DNA of 10,285 bases from CAIRTT01 sp046075665 (GTDB lineage Bacteria; Armatimonadota; Armatimonadia; Armatimonadales; Armatimonadaceae): positions 1-10,285 of the forward strand of contig JBJTQN010000283.1 of NCBI GenBank assembly GCA_046075665.1, read 5' to 3'. Made by a program: the position numbers and the translations under genes. Shown here piece after piece: positions 6,450 through 10,285 of the stretch. The notes below the pieces were generated by a model, which did not search any database, was not told where the DNA came from, and saw only the letters and a program-made list of their open reading frames with translations. Within the stretch, counting starts at the first letter, position 1, and each line of letters opens with the position of its first letter.

Positions 6450-8444
6450 TTAGAAGAAACGTACTTCGTTGTTACCTAAGAAGCGGCGCAGTGGTGCTCC
6501 ACCGTTCACGCCGGTAGCTGGGATGACCTTCACGTCATCCTTGGCTGCTCCATCGCCACGGTTGATGACTGTGCTGGTCGTGCCAGCCTTGATCGTATGG
6601 CCGTTAGGAATCGTGAGCTCAGGGTGATCGAATGGTGCAGACATCTTCTCAACACGTGGGTCCGTCATCTCCAGCAACAGCTGAAGGAGGTCACGCTTTT
6701 GGAACACGGTCATTCCACCAGCCAACGCTACGTCAGGAGACAAGTTGATGAAGTTTTCGCGGCCAAAGTCACCTCCACGGTGGTAGTTGTTGATGACCTG
6801 TGAGAGGGTTGCATAGCCACCGGTGTGCATGTACGGAGCTGTAAGTGCGACGTTGCGGAGGCTTGGTGTCTTGAATGCGCCATCGATTGCCAAGCGGGTC
6901 GTCGGTGTGATTTCCTGGCCGACTGGGCGGTTAGGATCGAGGATGGTACCAATCTGTACACCACGGCTGAAGGACAATGGGTTACCGAATGGGTCGTTTG
7001 CGCCGATTCCGATGTCTTCGGCTGTTGGGCGAACACCAATGTTGTAGTACCCGATGTCATAGGCCGATATAAGCGTGTCGGCCATCGGCATCACTTCTGT
7101 GAAGACACGCAATCCCTGAAGCGCTGCATCGATTGCCAGAACTGGTTTCGCTGCACTTGTTAATGTTGCACCGGCATGACAGTTTGTACAGCCTTGCGTT
7201 TCAAGAACGGTGATTCCACGGATTGCGGATGCCGACAAAGCAGCGGTGTTACCAGCAAGGTACTGGTCATACGGAGTCTGGTCAGATACGAGGGTTGATT
7301 CGTACATCATGACCGCAAGACCGAAGATCAGCGAGAAGTTACCTTCCATGTGGCCATACTCGCCAGCTGGTGTTGTAACAACTCGTCCCGTACCATTGAC
7401 GGTGAATTTATTGGTACCGTTCCACCACTTGTCCTGAATCGCAGCTCGGATGAGAGTTGCATAGGTGGTGTCGAGGCCCTTGGTTGGGTTGGCGAGTGGG
7501 CCGAGTACAGAGTCATCCGCGGCAACATTCTGCAGGCCCAGTGGCTTCAGCCCAAGGAGCTTCTTGCCAACCTGCGCAAAGTTACGTCCGGCGTGGGCCA
7601 TTTCAACGGAGTTGTTCAACGGACCGACTGCTTGGGACGCAAGGGATGCATCCAAGATGCGAACCTGTGTTGCAACGGCTTCACCGGTCACTGGATCTGT
7701 TTCGTAAACACGTGCATTGACATCAGAGTCACCGAATGGGTTCACTCCGTTGAACTCGTTGTGAGCACGACCATCCCAGAAGTTACGGTGGTTGAAGATT
7801 GCATTAATGACAGATGGAGCGTTACGTCCGGTTACCTGACGGGTGTTGATATTAAACCGGTTGAACGTTGCATCTGGGCGAACTACACCGGCATCAAAGG
7901 GACCGACGCTTCCAACACCAGCCGCACCGACTGAGAGACCAAGGAAGTCGGTCTTGAAGACACCCTGGCTTCCGACGATGTCATTGGAGCTGCGGATCTT
8001 AGGGGATGCATTGTTCAGCGCATCTTGGAACTTGGTGAACGGGAAGTGTGTGTCGAGCTTGAGCTGGAAGTTGACGGCGTGTCCGTTGTCATACTTGCCA
8101 TCCGGGCCCATAGCGAGCTGGTTGCGATCACGGGCATCTGCGCCGGCTTGGTAGTGGCAGCTTGCACATGCGGTTCCATCGGAGCCGGCTTGCTGATCCC
8201 AGAAGAGTGCTTTGCCGAGGCGAATCGCCGCTGCACGGTCCTTGATGTAGACATCGAGGTCAGCTGGCAGAGGGGCAACGACGCTGGAAAGAGGAGTCAA
8301 TGGCAGTGGCGCATCGACTGGTGGAACCTGAGCCGTCGCAGGCTTAATGTTTGTGAACTGAGCTGCGACTGCAACTCCAGAAAGTCCAAGAACGGCTACC
8401 CACTTGGCAGCAGATTTGGACGAAACAACACGGTATTGATTCAT
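6450..8444 (-). CDS. Long MauG/cytochrome c peroxidase-like di-heme protein, intact copy B
   Basis: 664 aa, exported. An N-terminal signal peptide (about 1-40; hydrophobic WVAVLGLSGVAVAA core, ATA-Q cleavage candidate near 38) precedes heme site CASCH at 93-97. A conserved middle has RQVTGRNAPSVIN about 202-214 and FWDGRAHNEFNGVNPFG 222-238. The second heme site is CTNCH, 419-423, and the C-terminal part has FKTPSLRNVALTAPYMHTGG about 525-543, then NNYHRGGDF 552-560. These blocks fit the CCP_MauG family: two c-type hemes handling peroxide or oxidising a partner protein. It is nearly twice the length of classical bacterial peroxidases (about 320-350 aa). Tyr554 sits where I recall MauG having a Tyr heme ligand instead of the peroxidase Met; that assignment is inferred. 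The ATG at 8444 has AGGAG 9 bases upstream. Transcribed alone or after copy A, ending at its own hairpin. Electron donor and substrate are unknown. Confidence 0.93.
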   Translation of the reverse strand: MNQYRVVSSKSAAKWVAVLGLSGVAVAAQFTNIKPATAQVPPVDAPLPLTPLSSVVAPLPADLDVYIKDRAAAIRLGKALFWDQQAGSDGTACASCHYQAGADARDRNQLAMGPDGKYDNGHAVNFQLKLDTHFPFTKFQDALNNASPKIRSSNDIVGSQGVFKTDFLGLSVGAAGVGSVGPFDAGVVRPDATFNRFNINTRQVTGRNAPSVINAIFNHRNFWDGRAHNEFNGVNPFGDSDVNARVYETDPVTGEAVATQVRILDASLASQAVGPLNNSVEMAHAGRNFAQVGKKLLGLKPLGLQNVAADDSVLGPLANPTKGLDTTYATLIRAAIQDKWWNGTNKFTVNGTGRVVTTPAGEYGHMEGNFSLIFGLAVMMYESTLVSDQTPYDQYLAGNTAALSASAIRGITVLETQGCTNCHAGATLTSAAKPVLAIDAALQGLRVFTEVMPMADTLISAYDIGYYNIGVRPTAEDIGIGANDPFGNPLSFSRGVQIGTILDPNRPVGQEITPTTRLAIDGAFKTPSLRNVALTAPYMHTGGYATLSQVINNYHRGGDFGRENFINLSPDVALAGGMTVFQKRDLLQLLLEMTDPRVEKMSAPFDHPELTIPNGHTIKAGTTSTVINRGDGAAKDDVKVIPATGVNGGAPLRRFLGNNEVRFF

Positions 8445-8453
8445 CTGACTTGT

Positions 8454-8458
8454 CTCCT
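8454..8458 (-). promoter_or_regulatory. Ribosome binding site of copy B
   Basis: AGGAG on the - strand, 9 bases before the ATG at 8444. It is the clearest Shine-Dalgarno in the window and fixes the start of copy B. The matching position in the leader of copy C has no such box. Confidence 0.85.
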
Positions 8459-8466
8459 AAACAAAC

Positions 8467-8487
8467 TGGATACATCGTTGGTATCCA
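8467..8487 (-). promoter_or_regulatory. Leader hairpin just upstream of the copy B ribosome binding site
   Basis: TGGATAC (8467-8473) and GTATCCA (8481-8487) form a perfect 7-pair stem with a 7-base loop, ending 8 bases before the AGGAG box on the transcript. It could protect or modulate access to the ribosome binding site. There is no T tract, so it is not a terminator. The copy C leader carries a similar TACATCG core at 6076-6082 without the pairing partner. Confidence 0.45.
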
Positions 8488-8958
8488 CTCGGCTTCCATC
8501 GGGAATGCACTTCGCTGTTGCTCTGTGTTTCACCTGATTGGTTGCATCGATGTGTGGAGTTTAGACAGGATTGAATGATTCTGTATTAGTAATGTTACGA
8601 GTGTTTGAATGGCAAATCGGCTAAATATATAAATATAACTTAACCGTTATTTTATGTATTCCAATCGGCATGTTTTCGGTTTCAGAGGTGACGGAAGTAT
8701 TTTGATTTCATGCATGTAAAGTGCAAGCAATCTTGAGAGATTTGGTGTCTGTAATGTGTTTTAATTAGAAACAATGTCGCGTGTTACGTGTTTTGTGTTT
8801 TTTACTATTAATAGTTACGTAATCATTTAGTCCAGTTATTGGTTACGGCATCTTCAAAATGTTAATGCAATCAAACATGCAAGCGCGGACAATTTGCTGT
8901 CCCAGGCATTCATTGTCCGTGTGAGTGAGATGCTGCAGCTGTATGGCTGGCTAATCCC
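8488..8958. other. A+T-rich intergenic region between copies A and B, no gene seen
   Basis: About 470 bases with no supported coding frame. It must hold the promoter of copy B if that gene is not read through from copy A. One weak candidate is TTGCCA (8615-8610, - strand) 18 bases before TACTAA (8591-8586); a very A+T-rich patch at 8620-8660 offers others. GTTACG occurs on the + strand at 8594, 8783, 8814 and 8842, and a perfect 12-base palindrome ACTATTAATAGT lies at 8804-8815. The base composition differs sharply from the flanking genes. Confidence 0.5.
8884..8921. other. Hairpin downstream of copy A
   Basis: CGGACAAT (8886-8893) and ATTGTCCG (8912-8919) pair perfectly around an 18-base loop, and two more pairs (one G-U) extend the stem to 8884/8921. 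It lies about 38 bases after the ancestral stop of copy A and overlaps the stop of the frameshifted reading frame. No T tract follows on the - strand, so it is at best a weak or decayed terminator compared with those of copies B, C and D. Confidence 0.4.
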
Positions 8959-10285
8959 TTATAACGTGTTGGTTTGCGCTTCGATAAGACCCAGGAACCG
9001 ACGGAGCTTTGCACCACTATTGCCGCCGGTGCCGTTTCATTACCGTTGAATACCAGCCGACCGATTGAACCTGCTGCATTTGGATGGCCATTTGTGATCC
9101 GTAGTTCTGGGTGGTCAAACGGTGCAGAGCGGTTTTCTCCACGTGGATCAGTCAACTCGAGTAAGAATTGAACAAGATCCTGCTTCTGAGCAACGGTCAG
9201 CTGTGGATTCACCGCAACATCAGGAGATAAATTCACACCGTTATCATGATCAAAACCTCGATTGTAAAGGTTGATTGGCTGGTGCAGAGTCGAATACCCA
9301 CCGGTGTGGTTATACGGCGCTGTAAGGGCAACATTTCTCAGACCAGGAGTCTTGAAGGCAACATTAATAGCGAGGCGGGTTGTTGCAGTGATGACCTGTC
9401 CTGCAGGACGGTTTGGATCTTGGAGAATTCCAAGCTGAAGACCACGGCCATAAGAAAGTGGGTTCCCGAACGGGTCATTTGCACCGATTCCGATATCTTC
9501 AGCGGTTGGACGGGTTCCTATATTGTAGTAACCAATGTCATATGCACTTGGGAGGAGATCACGCATCGGCATGATTTCCGTGAATATCCCGATACCGAGG
9601 AATGCAGATTCTTGCTGGAGCACTGGAATCGTCGCGTTCGATAATGGTCCACCTGCGTGACAGACAACGCAGTTTGCTGGCTCAATCAACCAATCGTAAC
9701 CCCGACGCGCACTGGCAGTCATCGCATTGGTGTTGCCAGCAAGGAAGCGGTCAAGTGGCGTCTGATCTGAGACGATTGTAGATTCTTACATCAGAACAGC
9801 AAGTCCAAAGATCAGTGAGAAATTAGCTTCGGTATGTGTGTAGACGCCAGCTGGATCCGGGACTACTCGGCCAGCTGCCATACTGAACTTGTTGACACCG
9901 CTAATCCACTTTGGTTGAAATGCTGCGGCAACCAGCGCGCTGTAAGTTGTGTTGAGGCCATTACCGGTCGGATTAGCAAGACTACCCAGAACGGAATCAG
10001 TGGTACCGACCTTTTGTAGCCCCAGTGGCTGTAGGGCGAGTAACTTTTTACCTACGGCTGAAAAGTCACGTCCGCCATGAGCCATTTCAACATCGCTATT
10101 CACAGGGCCGACCGCTTGGCTAGCAAGGGATGCGTTAGCAATCGCGATCCGAACAGGCGTTGCCTGACCGGTCACCGCATCAATGTTTTCGTATACCCGA
10201 GCACTTACATCAGAGTTTCCAAACGGATTCACACCATTAAACTCGTTGTGTGCGCGGCCATCCCAGAAGTTGCGATCGTTGAAGA
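8959..10285 (-). pseudogene. MauG-like di-heme cytochrome c peroxidase, copy A, 5' end outside the window, nonsense and frameshift
   Basis: The frame is open from the right edge with FWDGRAHNEFNGVNPFG, aligned with copy B from about residue 217, so the signal peptide and first heme site lie beyond 10285. A TAA at 9788-9786 replaces the Tyr of the conserved M-Y-E-S-T motif (here ILFGLAVLM-like sequence, stop, then ESTIVSDQTP). The frame continues in register with the second heme site CVVCH (9671-9657), MPMRD, FKTPGLRN, PYNHTGG, and APFDHPELRITNG. Near 9025-9045 one base has been lost: the current frame drifts into unrelated residues and stops at 8910, whereas the shifted frame gives SGAKLRRFLG (copy B: NGGAPLRRFLG) and stops at TAA 8961-8959, the expected end. 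Met of PYMH is Asn here. Two independent lesions make a working protein unlikely. Confidence 0.85.

Noticed and set aside
5487..9788. Reassigned stop codons (TAG or TAA as sense)
   Set aside because: TAG ends uup and copy C, TAA ends copy B and the UbiA gene at the positions expected from family length. Two internal stops in two copies do not make a recoded genome.

Overview
The window looks like a chromosomal segment from a bacterium with an oxidising periplasm or exported cytochrome c machinery. It has mid-range base composition and uses TAA, TAG and TGA as real stops. I cannot place it taxonomically from sequence alone.

Left third (1-3789, + strand): three ordinary genes in one direction. 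These are the 3' four-fifths of proA (gamma-glutamyl phosphate reductase, proline synthesis), a UbiA-family membrane prenyltransferase starting 7 bases after the proA stop, and a full-length ABC-F ATPase of the Uup type with its C-terminal coiled coil.

Right two-thirds (3889-10285, - strand, convergent with the first block): a tandem array of very similar long di-heme cytochrome c peroxidase / MauG-like genes. Read in transcription order from the right edge, it holds four members. Copy A (10285-8959, cut by the window edge) is broken by an in-frame TAA at a conserved Tyr codon and a 1-base frameshift near its end. Copy B (8444-6450, 664 aa) is intact, with signal peptide, two CxxCH sites, ribosome binding site, leader hairpin and a strong terminator. 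Copy C (6038-4053) is complete except for one in-frame TAG at codon 184 and a degraded start region. Copy D (about 3990-3889) is a roughly 100-base scrap of a fourth gene's 3' end that still has its own terminator. The hairpins after C and D are near-copies of each other, so the duplicated unit was gene plus terminator.

Only copy B can make a normal full-length enzyme by standard decoding. It would be exported, carry two c-type hemes, and act as a peroxidase or MauG-like oxidase; nothing nearby names its substrate. The main story is expansion and decay of a peroxidase family, with one truly open question: whether copy C is dead or read through. I saw no CRISPR array, tRNA, rRNA, transposase or phage gene, and no clearly new defence-type system.
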